Positions 1-8,212 of a DNA stretch of 64,000 nt are shown here, piece by piece. The notes beneath the pieces were generated by a model. The model did no database searches. It was not told where the DNA came from and was given only the letters and a program-made list of their open reading frames with translations. Positions within the stretch are counted from its first letter, which is position 1. Every line of letters begins with the position of its first letter. This DNA comes from an uncultured Latescibacterota bacterium (GTDB lineage Bacteria; Latescibacterota; UBA2968; UBA8231), in contig OX638377.1 in the NCBI GenBank assembly GCA_951813615.1, positions 4,490,599 through 4,554,598 of the forward strand. The letters are read 5' to 3'. A program made the translations under genes and the position numbers.

Positions 1-713
1 TCGGCGTTGCGCACTTCGATCAGGTAGCGGAACCATCGTCTCAGCGCGGCGTGCGGGATAGCCTTGCTCTCGAGAGGCCGCAACGGGATTCGCGGCGGCT
101 GACCGCTGGTGTTCGACGCCACGTGTAAGACCCCTTGGTACAACGGCGCAATGCGTTCGTCGCCTTCGAGGTGGTCGCTTACGTTGGCCATCGCCGAGAG
201 AATCGTCATGCCATCTGCCCAACCCGAACGCCGCCGGCGCACGCCGTACAGGCCGCTTACCCGCACGATGTCGTTCGGATTCGCCCCGGCGCGTATGAGC
301 GCGACGACGGCCTTGGCGACCACCAGCCTAATGTTCTGGTCCATACCCTCTTCGAGTCGGTGCAGTCCGCGCTCGACCGGGTCGCGAGGGGTTGCGGAAA
401 CATCGATGAATACGCGACCGTCCTTGACTTCAACCGGATAGACCGTCGCGTCGTCGGCAAACAGATCAAAGGTGCAACCGCTGTTGAGATCGAAGCGAGC
501 GTGATGCCAGTGACAGGTCAGAATGCCGTCCTCGACGGTTCCGCGATGCAAGGGAAACCCCATGTGTGGACAGCGGTTGTCCACGGCGTGTAGGTCGCCC
601 TCCGAGTAGAAGACGACAATCGGCACAGGTCCGTTCGAGACCACAGCCCTTCCCTTGAGCTTGATCTCATCCAGAGATCCTGCATCCAGCAGTTTTGGCG
701 CTGAGTTTTTCAT
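1..713 (-). CDS. Rieske [2Fe-2S] protein with C-terminal helical domain (partial, runs off window)
   Basis: The frame is open from an ATG at 713 down to the window edge, so the C-terminus is missing. Residues 1-105 form a Rieske ferredoxin-type domain: the two cluster motifs are CPHMGF near residue 48 and CHWHHARFD near residue 67, giving the Cys-His/Cys-His ligand set. After about residue 108 comes an alpha-helical region with several Arg/Trp-rich segments that I do not recognise; no mononuclear-iron motif is visible in the part present. It is divergent from soxR, and the SoxR-type operator in between is oriented to drive this gene, suggesting redox-responsive expression. Likely role: electron carrier or oxygenase component; substrate unknown. 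Confidence 0.8.
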   Translation of the reverse strand, partial: MKNSAPKLLDAGSLDEIKLKGRAVVSNGPVPIVVFYSEGDLHAVDNRCPHMGFPLHRGTVEDGILTCHWHHARFDLNSGCTFDLFADDATVYPVEVKDGRVFIDVSATPRDPVERGLHRLEEGMDQNIRLVVAKAVVALIRAGANPNDIVRVSGLYGVRRRRSGWADGMTILSAMANVSDHLEGDERIAPLYQGVLHVASNTSGQPPRIPLRPLESKAIPHAALRRWFRYLIEVRNA

Positions 714-803
714 GACTTTTCCTTTCGCTTGGCATTCGTCTCGCAGGTCATTCCCGGTCGCGAAAGCCGATGAGACAGAGGCTCTCCGATGAGCTATGGA
801 CTG

Positions 804-834
804 AACTTACAACTTCAAGTATACTTGAAGTCAA
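804..834 (-). promoter_or_regulatory. SoxR-type operator/promoter
   Basis: A perfect 20-bp palindrome, ACTTCAAGTATACTTGAAGT, occupies 812-831. On the minus strand a -35 hexamer TTGACT (834-829) and a weak -10 TAAGTT (809-804) are separated by 19 bp, the over-long spacer typical of MerR-family activated promoters, with the palindrome inside the spacer. It resembles the classical SoxR box built on CCTCAAGTTAACTTGAGG. The reading direction is toward the Rieske gene; soxR itself lies on the other side and may be autoregulated. Confidence 0.8.
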
Positions 835-844
835 GGAGAATCTC

Positions 845-1315
845 ATGACGGAACTTTCACCCTTTCTGACCATCGGTGAGGTAGCGGCGCGAAGCGGAGT
901 CGCGACCTCTGCGCTGCGCTTCTATGAGGAGCAGGGACTGATCTCATCCGAGCGGACCAGTGGCAACCAGCGACGATATCGACGGGCCGTATTGCGTCGC
1001 GTCGCCGTCATTCGGGCAGCCCAGGCGATCGGCGTATCGCTGCGGGAAATCCGCTCAGCGCTGGATGCGCTTCCCGACGGACGCACGCCGAACAAAGCGG
1101 ACTGGGCCAGCCTGTCGCGGGGCTGGAGGGATCAGCTTGAAGAGCGGATCGAGGTGCTGGAGAAGTTGAAAGAGAACCTGACCGGCTGCATAGGTTGTGG
1201 CTGCCTGTCCCTGCGGTTGTGCTCGTTGTTCAACCGGAATGACGAGATAGTATCTCGCGTCGACGGCAGTTTGCTGATGGGAAGACCTGAGGCGAGGCAC
1301 CCATCCTCCAAGTGA
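845..1315 (+). CDS. soxR: Redox-sensitive MerR-family transcriptional activator SoxR
   Basis: 156 residues, close to the usual ~154. The N-terminus (LTIGEVAARSGVATSALRFY) is a MerR winged-helix DNA-binding domain, followed by a dimerisation helix around residues 85-115. The C-terminal cysteine cluster CIGCGCLSLRLC matches the C-x2-C-x-C-x5-C ligand set of the SoxR [2Fe-2S] sensor. The ATG at 845 is preferred over an in-frame ATG at 770 because AAGGAG lies at 833-838 and the earlier start would place the operator inside the gene. Family knowledge: oxidation of the cluster by redox-cycling compounds turns on transcription at the operator immediately upstream. Confidence 0.93.
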   Translation: MTELSPFLTIGEVAARSGVATSALRFYEEQGLISSERTSGNQRRYRRAVLRRVAVIRAAQAIGVSLREIRSALDALPDGRTPNKADWASLSRGWRDQLEERIEVLEKLKENLTGCIGCGCLSLRLCSLFNRNDEIVSRVDGSLLMGRPEARHPSSK

Positions 1316-1341
1316 GGTGCCAGAAAAGTGGAAAAACGGAG

Positions 1342-2313
1342 ATGAGTGAGACAATGCCAATGGAAAAGCACGTGCTGGTGTGCGACTGGGTGTCCGAAGA
1401 CCTTGATCCGGAAAGGGAACGGCTCGGGCGGGCGGGGATTGCGCTCTCCTCTGCGGGAATCGCGGTCACCGATTCAGTGGATGAAAAGCGATGCAAACTG
1501 AAGCAGGCGATCGCCTCGACCCCCCGCATCGACGCGCTAATGTTCTGCATCGCCCCCATCGACGCGGAGATTATTGGCCTGCTCCCGGGCAACTGTAGAT
1601 TGCTGCAGCGATATGGCACGGGTCTCGACAACGTCGACCTAAAAGCGGCCGCCGAACGCGGCATGAGCGTCCGCAATACGCCGCAGTACTGCGTCGAGGA
1701 AGTGGCGGTCCACGCCATGGGCATGTTGCTGGCCCTGCACCGCCAGCTTGGATCGACGCAGGAGCGGCTGCTCTGCGGGGAGTGGTCGCTGAAACCACCG
1801 GCTCCCATCCGGCGGTTGAGCCGGCTGAGGCTGGGAGTGCTGGGATTCGGCCGCATCGGCCGCAAGTTGGGTGAACTGATGCGGCCCTTGGTGCGGGACG
1901 TGGTCTATTTCGACGAAGTGGAGGCCGATGGGATCGACTGGGCTACGCGGGCCGGGCGGGAAGAGCTGCTGCGAACGGCGGATCTGATTTCGCTGCACCT
2001 GCCGCTGACACCCCAGACGCGCTGTATCATCAACGCCGAGACCCTAGCGATGATGAAGAAGTCCGCCCTGTTGGTCAACGCGGCGCGCGGTGCCTTGGTC
2101 GACTCCGAGGCGTTGGCCGCGGCCCTGAACGAGGGACGGCTCGGCGGTGCCGGCCTAGACGTCTTCGAACCGGAGATCCTGCCCGGCGACTCCCCGCTGC
2201 GGACGGCGGCGAATATTCTGCTGACGAGCCATACGGCTTGGTATAGCGAGGATTCGGTTCAGGACGCGCGGGTCGAGGCCGTGGAGAGTGTCATAGAAGT
2301 TCTCGGCGAATAG
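1342..2313 (+). CDS. D-isomer-specific 2-hydroxyacid dehydrogenase family protein
   Basis: About 323 residues. It shows the Rossmann NAD-binding fingerprint GFGRIGRKLGELM, and the family's catalytic arginine (NAARGALVD), glutamate (GLDVFEPE) and histidine (LTSHTAW) in the right order. The approach segment before the Rossmann fold, NTPQYCVEEVAVHAMG, is typical of phosphoglycerate-dehydrogenase-like members. Expected reaction: NAD(P)H-dependent interconversion of a 2-keto acid and a D-2-hydroxy acid; substrate not predictable. Start is ambiguous between ATG at 1342, 1354 and 1360. It follows soxR by 26 bases on the same strand and could be co-transcribed. Confidence 0.88.
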   Translation: MSETMPMEKHVLVCDWVSEDLDPERERLGRAGIALSSAGIAVTDSVDEKRCKLKQAIASTPRIDALMFCIAPIDAEIIGLLPGNCRLLQRYGTGLDNVDLKAAAERGMSVRNTPQYCVEEVAVHAMGMLLALHRQLGSTQERLLCGEWSLKPPAPIRRLSRLRLGVLGFGRIGRKLGELMRPLVRDVVYFDEVEADGIDWATRAGREELLRTADLISLHLPLTPQTRCIINAETLAMMKKSALLVNAARGALVDSEALAAALNEGRLGGAGLDVFEPEILPGDSPLRTAANILLTSHTAWYSEDSVQDARVEAVESVIEVLGE

Positions 2314-2315
2314 GC

Positions 2316-2353
2316 TTGACATGCTTTGATAATAAACTAAGCTTAGCTAAGCT
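2316..2353 (+). promoter_or_regulatory. Promoter and palindromic operator of the toxin-antitoxin pair
   Basis: A consensus -35 TTGACA sits at 2316-2321, immediately after the dehydrogenase stop codon. A perfect 14-bp palindrome AGCTTAGCTAAGCT lies at 2340-2353, just before the ribosome-binding site AAAAGGAG (2354-2361). The -10 is weak and would overlap the palindrome. This layout fits autoregulation by the antitoxin, as known for Phd/YefM systems. Confidence 0.6.
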
Positions 2354-2368
2354 AAAAGGAGTTGATCC

Positions 2369-2608
2369 ATGCACATCACCAATATCCACCAAGCTAAAAC
2401 ACAGCTCTCCAAACTGATTGAACGGGTACTCCAGGGAGAGGAGATCGTCATCGGTCGAGCTGGCAAGCCGGTGGCCAAACTCGTTCCGTACGAGCGGTCG
2501 GTCCAGCCCCGTCAAGGGGGACAGTGGCGTGGCCAAGTCGCGCTAGAGGACAACTTCGACGAGTTGCCCGAAGAAATAGCGGCGGCCTTTAGGGGTGAAC
2601 AACCGTGA
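2369..2608 (+). CDS. Phd/YefM-family antitoxin
   Basis: 79 residues. The N-terminus (MHITNIHQAKTQLSKLIERV) and the GEEIVIGRAGKPVAKLVP segment are diagnostic of the Phd/YefM fold, which dimerises to bind operator DNA; the acidic C-terminal half should wrap the toxin. A strong AAAAGGAG lies 8 bases before the ATG. The stop codon overlaps the toxin's GTG start by 4 bases, so translation is coupled. Confidence 0.92.
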   Translation: MHITNIHQAKTQLSKLIERVLQGEEIVIGRAGKPVAKLVPYERSVQPRQGGQWRGQVALEDNFDELPEEIAAAFRGEQP

Positions 2609-2982
2609 ATCTCCTCTTGGACACCCACGCGCTATTGTGGTGGCTCGACGACCCCACCCTCCTTGCTCCGGCTGCCCGGGTCGCCATCAGCCAAGGCCAG
2701 AACGCGGTTTTCATCAGCGCGGCAGCCGCTTGGGAAATCGCCATCAAAAAGGCACTGGGCCGACTGAAGGCGCCGGACAACTTGGAAGAGGTCTTGGAGG
2801 AAGAGCACTTTCAACCACTGCCCATCACCCTAGCGCACGCCTTGGCCGTGGTCTCCTTGCCCCCGATCCATCAGGACCCCTTTGATCGCATCCAAGCGGC
2901 GCAGGCGAAATTGGAGAATTTAACCCTGGTGACGCGGGATGCACGCCTCAAGCAGTACGGCATCCCCTGTATCGACGCCTGA
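2605..2982 (+). CDS. PIN-domain toxin (VapC-like ribonuclease)
   Basis: 125 residues with GTG start overlapping the antitoxin stop. The PIN active-site acids are visible: D6 (LLLDTHALLWWL), E44 (AAWEIAIKK), D94 (DPFDR) and D112 (TRDARL). The LDTHALLWW and DPFDR signatures place it in the PIN subfamily usually paired with Phd-type antitoxins. Family role: Mg-dependent endoribonuclease that blocks translation when freed from its antitoxin. Confidence 0.92.
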   Translation: MNLLLDTHALLWWLDDPTLLAPAARVAISQGQNAVFISAAAAWEIAIKKALGRLKAPDNLEEVLEEEHFQPLPITLAHALAVVSLPPIHQDPFDRIQAAQAKLENLTLVTRDARLKQYGIPCIDA

Positions 2983-3022
2983 ACTTCCTTGATGGGAACG
3001 GCGCACTCCGCGGCCAAGGTGC

Positions 3023-3052
3023 TTGACAAAGCGCCTTTTTGGCGGGTATCTA
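3023..3052 (+). promoter_or_regulatory. Candidate sigma-70 promoter for the aldo-keto reductase
   Basis: Consensus -35 TTGACA at 3023-3028 and a weak -10 TATCTA at 3047-3052 with an 18-bp spacer. GAGGAG at 3075-3080 then precedes the ATG at 3086. The -10 match is poor, so this is a sequence-based guess. Confidence 0.45.
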
Positions 3053-3085
3053 GGGCCCTATCAATGACCTATTTGAGGAGAAACC

Positions 3086-3970
3086 ATGGACAATTTGACT
3101 AAACGCACCTTGGGTCGCACGGGTCTCGAGGTCACCCAACTCGGCTTTGGCGCGGCTGAGCGCGGCTTGCCGGATGAGGCGGAGTACGACGATCAGGCCG
3201 GCAGCGTCTTGAATGCGGCTCTTGATGCGGGGATCAACTTAGTTGACACGGCCCCGGATTACGGCGCGAGCGAGGGGCGGGTCGGCAAGTATCTGAGCCA
3301 TCGCCGCGACGAGTTTTTCTTGGCTACCAAATGCGGCTGCAACATCGACGAAGAGGGCAACAGACTGGAGCCGGGGCACTTGTGGACGGCTGAGCGTTTG
3401 CGCACCAACATCGACCAGAGCCTGCGCCGCCTGAAGACCGACTGCGTAGATCTGCTACAGATGCACAATCCCACCGTGGAAGACGTCGAGCTGGGAGGGC
3501 TGATCGAAGTGCTTGAGGATATTCGACAGGCGGGAAAGACCCGTTTCTTCGGCGTGTCTTCCACGCTGCCACACTTAGCCGCGTTTGTGGAGTCGGGTGC
3601 GTTTGATGTGTTTCAGATTCCCTATTCGGCCCTTGAGCGCCAGCACGAGAGGATTATTCAGGAAGCGGCCGACGCCGGCGCTGGCATTCTCATTCGCGGT
3701 GGCATTAGCTTGGGACATCGAGCCAATGAGGAGCGCCAGTCGAAGTGGGAGCAGTCCGGGCTCGACGAACTCATCGGTGGGATGAGCCGTCACGAGTTCA
3801 TCCTGCGCTTCACCCTCGCGCATCCGGCGTGTCACACCACGATTGTCGGCACGACGAATCTCGAACACATGAAGGCCAATGTCGCTGCGGCCTTGGCGGG
3901 GCCATTGCCTGCGGATCTCTACGCGGAGACAAAGGCCAAGTTGGCGAGTATTGGCGAGGAGCCGGAATAG
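3086..3970 (+). CDS. Aldo/keto reductase family oxidoreductase
   Basis: 294 residues forming the (beta/alpha)8 NAD(P)H-dependent reductase fold. The catalytic tetrad is intact: D54 and Y59 in VDTAPDYG, K82 in LATKCG and H127 in LLQMHNP. The opening RTLGRTGLEVTQLGFG is typical of the AKR subgroup related to L-fucose and galactose dehydrogenases. Likely reduces or oxidises a sugar or small carbonyl; substrate cannot be told from sequence. A strong ribosome-binding site supports the start. It is probably a single-gene transcript with its own promoter. Confidence 0.9.
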   Translation: MDNLTKRTLGRTGLEVTQLGFGAAERGLPDEAEYDDQAGSVLNAALDAGINLVDTAPDYGASEGRVGKYLSHRRDEFFLATKCGCNIDEEGNRLEPGHLWTAERLRTNIDQSLRRLKTDCVDLLQMHNPTVEDVELGGLIEVLEDIRQAGKTRFFGVSSTLPHLAAFVESGAFDVFQIPYSALERQHERIIQEAADAGAGILIRGGISLGHRANEERQSKWEQSGLDELIGGMSRHEFILRFTLAHPACHTTIVGTTNLEHMKANVAAALAGPLPADLYAETKAKLASIGEEPE

Positions 3971-4011
3971 CTCTAGTAGAGCCGTGAGCTTGGCGGCTGA
4001 CTCGTAAGCTT

Positions 4012-5031
4012 ATGCATTGGAATTCCCTAGACAAGCTCGTCGAGGAGTGCGCTTTCTCTGGCGTCGTCCGTGTCCGGCGACATGGCCAACCAATATACGA
4101 GAGAGCTGCCGGGTTTGCCGATCGCGCCAACTCGATCGGCAACACCGCAGAGACTCGCTTTGGCATCGCTTCTGGAACGAAGTTGCTGACGGCATTGACC
4201 GTGGGCCGGCTCATCGACGCGGGTCGGCTGGCATTGACTACGCAAGTGCGCGACTGCATCTCAGTGGAGCTGCCGGATTACTCAGCGGCCATCACCATCC
4301 AGCATTTGCTTACCCACACCTCCGGGATGCCCGACTATTACGACGAAGAGCTCATCGAGGATTTCGACAATTTCACCGTCGATATCCCTTGGTACGAGCT
4401 AAGAGGTCCGCAGGACTATCTGCCGGTGTTCCCACAACGGGAGATGAAGTTTGCACCGGGAGAAGGGTTCTCGTACTGCAACAGCGGTTACATCCTGCTA
4501 GGTGTAGTGGTGGAAGAGGTAACAGGGAAGCGCTTTCAGGACGTCGTCGCCGAGGAGATCCTTGGACCAGCAGGAATGGATCGCTCTGGATTCTTCGCCA
4601 TGAACCAACTGCCGGAAGGCACGGCCCTTGGCTACATCGAAGACGGAGAGCGCTGGCGGACGAATATCTACAACCTGCCCATCGTCGGTGCCTCGGACGG
4701 CGGTTTGTTCTCGACGCTGGCAGACATCGCGGCGCTCTGGGATGGGTTCTGGAAGGGCGAGATCGTCTCCGAGGAATTGGTGCGTACCTTCAGTGCGCCT
4801 TTCTCCAATGTCAGCGGCGATTCCGGTCTCCACTACGGACACGGAATGTGGCTTCACAGACGCGCAGATGGAACTCTCCAGCACTATATCATGGGAGCGG
4901 ATCCCGGTATCTCCTGCAAGTCTGCCGTCGACTGTCAGCGGCAGTTGGACTACGCGGTTCTTGCGAACACATCCGAGGGCGCGTGGCCGATTGCAAGGGC
5001 TATCGACGACGTTCTCGGAAAAGAGGATTGA
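4012..5031 (+). CDS. Serine hydrolase, beta-lactamase/esterase family (class C-like, S12)
   Basis: 339 residues. The catalytic SxxK motif is S54-G-T-K57 (GIASGTKLLTAL), the YxN motif is YCN near residue 155 (FSYCNSGYILLG), and a C-terminal HYIMGADPG may supply the third motif. LLTHTSGMPDYYDE is the usual landmark between the first two. No signal peptide is visible, which argues for a cytoplasmic esterase or peptidase rather than an antibiotic-resistance beta-lactamase. It lies 41 bases after the aldo-keto reductase on the same strand and ends 13 bases from a convergent PhyH gene. Confidence 0.88.
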   Translation: MHWNSLDKLVEECAFSGVVRVRRHGQPIYERAAGFADRANSIGNTAETRFGIASGTKLLTALTVGRLIDAGRLALTTQVRDCISVELPDYSAAITIQHLLTHTSGMPDYYDEELIEDFDNFTVDIPWYELRGPQDYLPVFPQREMKFAPGEGFSYCNSGYILLGVVVEEVTGKRFQDVVAEEILGPAGMDRSGFFAMNQLPEGTALGYIEDGERWRTNIYNLPIVGASDGGLFSTLADIAALWDGFWKGEIVSEELVRTFSAPFSNVSGDSGLHYGHGMWLHRRADGTLQHYIMGADPGISCKSAVDCQRQLDYAVLANTSEGAWPIARAIDDVLGKED

Positions 5032-5044
5032 AGCGATTGGGGCC

Positions 5045-5815
5045 CTAACTGAGCATGGCGCGTTCTTCGTCGCTCATGTCGAGGATGTAATCGGGGACTT
5101 GCGTCTGATGGTAGCCGGGGGCGTGGGCTTGGAAAGATGGACTGTACTTGTAGATCAGCGAGCGGCGCTGGTGTTCGCCCTGCCATACTAGCGTGCCGTG
5201 GGTCAGTGCTTCGGTGAAGATGATGGCGTCGCCGGCTTGGCTGTGGATCTCTTTGACGTACTCGCGGTGTTCTTCGTATAGGGACAGCTTCTCGGGCAGG
5301 GGAAAATTGGCTTTGTGGGAGCCGGGGATGACTGCTAGGCCACCGTCGCCGGGGCCTTCGTCGGCTAGCTGGAATTCGACTGCGGTCAAGCCGCAGAACA
5401 TCCGGCCGAATTTGAAGGTGTAAGTCTGCGAGAAGTCCTGGCGCTCAACGCCGCCGCCGTGGAGGTAGTGGCCGCCGTCGCCTTTGTCCATGGCAATGAG
5501 CAAGGGGCCGTGATCTAGGCGGTAGCCACCGCCGAGCAGTTCGTTGAGATAGGGCTGGATTTTGGCGTGGACGAGTAGGTCGCGAAAAGGCTCGCAGTGC
5601 GGCCGTTCCCATTCCAACATGCCCTCCATCCACTTTTGCTTGTCCGTGCCGCCGAGGACTTTGGAGTCTCCTTCGAGGGTACGCTCGGTTTGGAAAAAGC
5701 GGTCGGCGTGGGCGTCGATGGCGGCGTTGCAGCGGGCCACTTCCTCTTGGCTCAGCACCCCCTTGAGGTGGACGAAGCCTTTGAGGTCGAAGAAGAATTT
5801 ATCGTCGTCGTTCAT
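5045..5815 (-). CDS. Phytanoyl-CoA dioxygenase (PhyH) family protein, HxG variant
   Basis: 256 residues, Fe(II)/2-oxoglutarate dioxygenase fold. Diagnostic segments are DEGPGDGGLAVIPGSHKANF and the distal histidine in EALTHGTLVW followed by RRSLIYKY, which should bind 2-oxoglutarate. The first metal motif, normally H-x-D, reads YLHGG here, so the carboxylate ligand appears to be glycine. It is a close paralogue of the upstream gene (starts MNDDDKFFFDLKGF versus MTDDEKYFFDLNGY) and is separated from it by only 18 bases, so the two arose by tandem duplication and are probably co-transcribed. Substrate unknown. Confidence 0.88.
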   Translation of the reverse strand: MNDDDKFFFDLKGFVHLKGVLSQEEVARCNAAIDAHADRFFQTERTLEGDSKVLGGTDKQKWMEGMLEWERPHCEPFRDLLVHAKIQPYLNELLGGGYRLDHGPLLIAMDKGDGGHYLHGGGVERQDFSQTYTFKFGRMFCGLTAVEFQLADEGPGDGGLAVIPGSHKANFPLPEKLSLYEEHREYVKEIHSQAGDAIIFTEALTHGTLVWQGEHQRRSLIYKYSPSFQAHAPGYHQTQVPDYILDMSDEERAMLS

Positions 5816-5833
5816 GGGACTTTGGGTTCGCTT

Positions 5834-6610
5834 TTAGTGTGGCGGCCGGAGGACGGCTTGTTGCTCTGGCGTCATGTCCCGGACGTAGGGAGGATACGAA
5901 ACTTCGGAGATAGGAGGGGTGAGGGTTTGGTAGCGCGGACAGTAGGAATAGAGCAGGGTGCGGCGCTGATGGGCCGCCCGCCAGACTAGGGTGCCGTGAA
6001 TGGTGGCTTCGGCGAAGATCACCACATCGCCGGCGCGCACGTTGACTTCGACGACTTCGTCTTGGAAAGCCTCGCAATCGCGCAGTGCTTCGGGGATTGG
6101 ATAGTTGGCTTTATGGCCGCCGGGGACTACGGCCAAGCCGCCGTCGCCGGGGCCTTCGTCGGCCAGTGGGAATTCCACTAGCGTCAGGCCGTTGTAGATC
6201 TTGCCGAATTTCCAGTGATAGGTCAGCGAATAGGACAACCGATCGAGTTGGCCGCCGTGGAGGTAGTGGCCGGCGCAGCCTTTGTCCATTACAATAAGTC
6301 GCGGCTGCGTGGCCATGTGATAGTCGCCTATTATTTCGCGCAAGTAGGGTTTGAGGCGGGGGTGGACCATCAATTGGCGGAAGGGCTCGCAGTAGGGTCG
6401 CTTCCAGGCGACCATCTCATCGCTCCAGCGCTGCCGGATGTCGCTGGTCAGGGCCTTGGACTCGCCTTCGAAGCGGCGCTCGTGGACTTCGATTTGGTCG
6501 TCGTAGTGATCGATGGCTTCGTTGCAGCGGCGGATGGTGTCTGGATCGACGACATCTCTGAGGATGAGGTAGCCGTTGAGGTCGAAGAAGTACTTTTCGT
6601 CGTCTGTCAT
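5834..6610 (-). CDS. Phytanoyl-CoA dioxygenase (PhyH) family protein, HxG variant
   Basis: 258 residues from the ATG at 6610; an in-frame TTG seven codons upstream is less likely because the paralogue begins at the equivalent methionine. It carries the PhyH core DEGPGDGGLAVVPGGHKANY, the distal histidine in EATIHGTLVW and RRTLLYSY. The proximal motif is YLHGG, again lacking the aspartate of H-x-D. It lies third in a minus-strand group that begins with two membrane-protein genes. Expected to be a 2-oxoglutarate-dependent oxygenase or a derived activity. Confidence 0.88.
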   Translation of the reverse strand: MTDDEKYFFDLNGYLILRDVVDPDTIRRCNEAIDHYDDQIEVHERRFEGESKALTSDIRQRWSDEMVAWKRPYCEPFRQLMVHPRLKPYLREIIGDYHMATQPRLIVMDKGCAGHYLHGGQLDRLSYSLTYHWKFGKIYNGLTLVEFPLADEGPGDGGLAVVPGGHKANYPIPEALRDCEAFQDEVVEVNVRAGDVVIFAEATIHGTLVWRAAHQRRTLLYSYCPRYQTLTPPISEVSYPPYVRDMTPEQQAVLRPPH

Positions 6611-6685
6611 ACGCCAATTTCCCGTAAACAAACAGTGGGACTTAGGAAGGTGGACGATGACGCAGCGGTACGCAACTCCGGCGCT

Positions 6686-7138
6686 TCACTCCGGCGTTGG
6701 TTTCAAGCGGTCCAGTGCTTCTTGGAGCGCGGCGGTCAGGACCTCGGGCTCATCCGTGCCGATGCGGCAGGTCTTGCCGCTTTTCATTTTTAGTTCTACC
6801 GCTTCCTGTCCTGAGACATTGTAGAGCCAGCCGTGGGGTGTCAGGCGGATACCCCAGCCGTAGATCCAGGAGTTTTTCACCGGTCGGTAGGTGTCGATCT
6901 GATCGAGGGGGAAGCGCTTGCGGATCAGGCCGATGCCAAAGCGGATGCGGAGGTGCTCGGCGTCGATCTCGACGGTCAGGCTGGCGAATAGGGCTAGGAC
7001 CACCACCATACTGCCTAAGATCAGCCAAGCGGCGGTGGCTATTCCGGCCAGCCACGCGGGCAGGGCGGCCAGCGGTATGATGGCGGCCGTGGTGACGACG
7101 ATGACTGTGCCGAACTGGGTATGGCGATAGGTGTTCAC
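6686..7138 (-). CDS. Small membrane protein with bacterial PH-like domain
   Basis: About 150 residues from a GTG at 7138 that overlaps the upstream stop codon by one base, with AGGAG seven bases before it. Two hydrophobic segments lie around residues 10-35 and 40-60, followed by a soluble beta-rich region (VEIDAEHLRIRFGIGLIRKR ... PLDQIDTYRPVKN) like the PH-fold domain of YdbT/YokE-type proteins. Function unknown. Translationally coupled to the YIP1-like gene. Confidence 0.7.
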   Translation of the reverse strand: MNTYRHTQFGTVIVVTTAAIIPLAALPAWLAGIATAAWLILGSMVVVLALFASLTVEIDAEHLRIRFGIGLIRKRFPLDQIDTYRPVKNSWIYGWGIRLTPHGWLYNVSGQEAVELKMKSGKTCRIGTDEPEVLTAALQEALDRLKPTPE

Positions 7139-8121
7139 TACATCTGCTCCTGATAGGGTTTGATCCACAGGCCCGTCAGCTTGCCGTCTTGGTCGAGGAC
7201 GACGCGCACTTCGGGTGATGCGGTACTGTACCGGCCCCTGAAGCGGTGGATCAGCAGGTGCGGCTGGTTTTCTATGGAGTGGGTCTCGACGAAGTCTAGG
7301 CCCTCAAAGGTGCCGAAGAGTTGCCGGAGCTGTTGGTAGCTATGGCGCTGGATTTCTGCGGTGAAAGCCTTGCGAAAGCTCTCGGTGGCCTCTGGCCCCA
7401 AGGTTTCAAAGCGACCCTGCTCGTGGGCTTGGAGAATTTGGGTGGCCAATTGTGCGGCCAAATGGTGTTGTTCGGACTGGACGGGTGCGCTGGCAACGGT
7501 CTGAGGGGCTGCGGTCCCCGGCAGCAGGCGTCCTGCCGCTCCGGTGGCGACCTCGCCCAAGGCGATGGCGGCGATGAATACGGCAATGGCCCGACCACCG
7601 GCGACATTGCACGAAACGGCAAAGGCGCGGTACATCAGGAGTACTGTCCAGACTAGCAGTAGTATCAGCACTATGCCTACCGAACTGAGGAGGACAAGCT
7701 GCGCGATGGAGAGATGCGAGATGCCCTCGGCGACCAAAGACGTGGTGAGGTCGCGAAAGGGCGGCGACATCGCGATCAGAGCTATGAGCAGTCCGGGAGC
7801 CCGGGCTAGGGCTTGGGTGCCGAAGACGTCGATGGGGCGCACGCGGCTGCGACTGATCAGGCGGCCACCGATGTAGAGTAGGACACTGGGGATGGCCCAG
7901 GCCATGAGGCCCTGCGCTATAGCGTGCCAGAGCGGGGCCGGGGCCGTGCGCTGGAAGGAAATCACGCCTGTGAAGCGGAAATCGAAGATGCCGCCGAGCC
8001 AAGCAGTCAAAGTGATACACGCTAGGCCCCAGGCTAGGGCTTGGCTGCCGGCCAAGAAGTGAAAGGGATTGAACAGCCACAGGTGCCAAGCTGAGGTCGT
8101 GCGGGTGTGGGGAGCGTCCAT
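7138..8121 (-). CDS. YIP1-like multispanning membrane protein with C-terminal DUF3887-like domain
   Basis: 327 residues. About five hydrophobic segments fall between residues 25 and 210; a proline/arginine cytoplasmic stretch (GGRLISRSRVRPIDVFGTQA) between segments is typical of YIP1-family proteins. After about residue 225 the sequence becomes soluble and ends in a small alpha+beta domain (ATESFRKAFTAEIQ ... VRVVLDQDGKLTGLWIKP) that resembles DUF3887. Role unknown. First gene of a likely four-gene minus-strand group with the PH-like protein and two PhyH genes. Confidence 0.65.
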   Translation of the reverse strand: MDAPHTRTTSAWHLWLFNPFHFLAGSQALAWGLACITLTAWLGGIFDFRFTGVISFQRTAPAPLWHAIAQGLMAWAIPSVLLYIGGRLISRSRVRPIDVFGTQALARAPGLLIALIAMSPPFRDLTTSLVAEGISHLSIAQLVLLSSVGIVLILLLVWTVLLMYRAFAVSCNVAGGRAIAVFIAAIALGEVATGAAGRLLPGTAAPQTVASAPVQSEQHHLAAQLATQILQAHEQGRFETLGPEATESFRKAFTAEIQRHSYQQLRQLFGTFEGLDFVETHSIENQPHLLIHRFRGRYSTASPEVRVVLDQDGKLTGLWIKPYQEQM

Positions 8122-8212
8122 GGCGAGCTTCTTTCTATGAAATGCGCGTCACTGATTGAACACGCGCTTTGATTTCTAGTTGATCACCAAGCTCAAAATC
8201 ACCATGTCTTGG

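Noticed and set aside
135..593. 152-residue plus-strand frame antisense to the Rieske gene
   Set aside because: The minus strand encodes a clear Rieske protein; this frame has no recognised motif and is its shadow.
4012..5031. Antibiotic-resistance class C beta-lactamase
   Set aside because: No signal peptide and no close match to AmpC landmarks beyond the shared SxxK/YxN; called a generic S12 hydrolase.
4017..5048. 343-residue Arg-rich frame overlapping the S12 hydrolase
   Set aside because: The hydrolase frame carries all catalytic motifs; the other frame is a composition artefact of GC-rich DNA.
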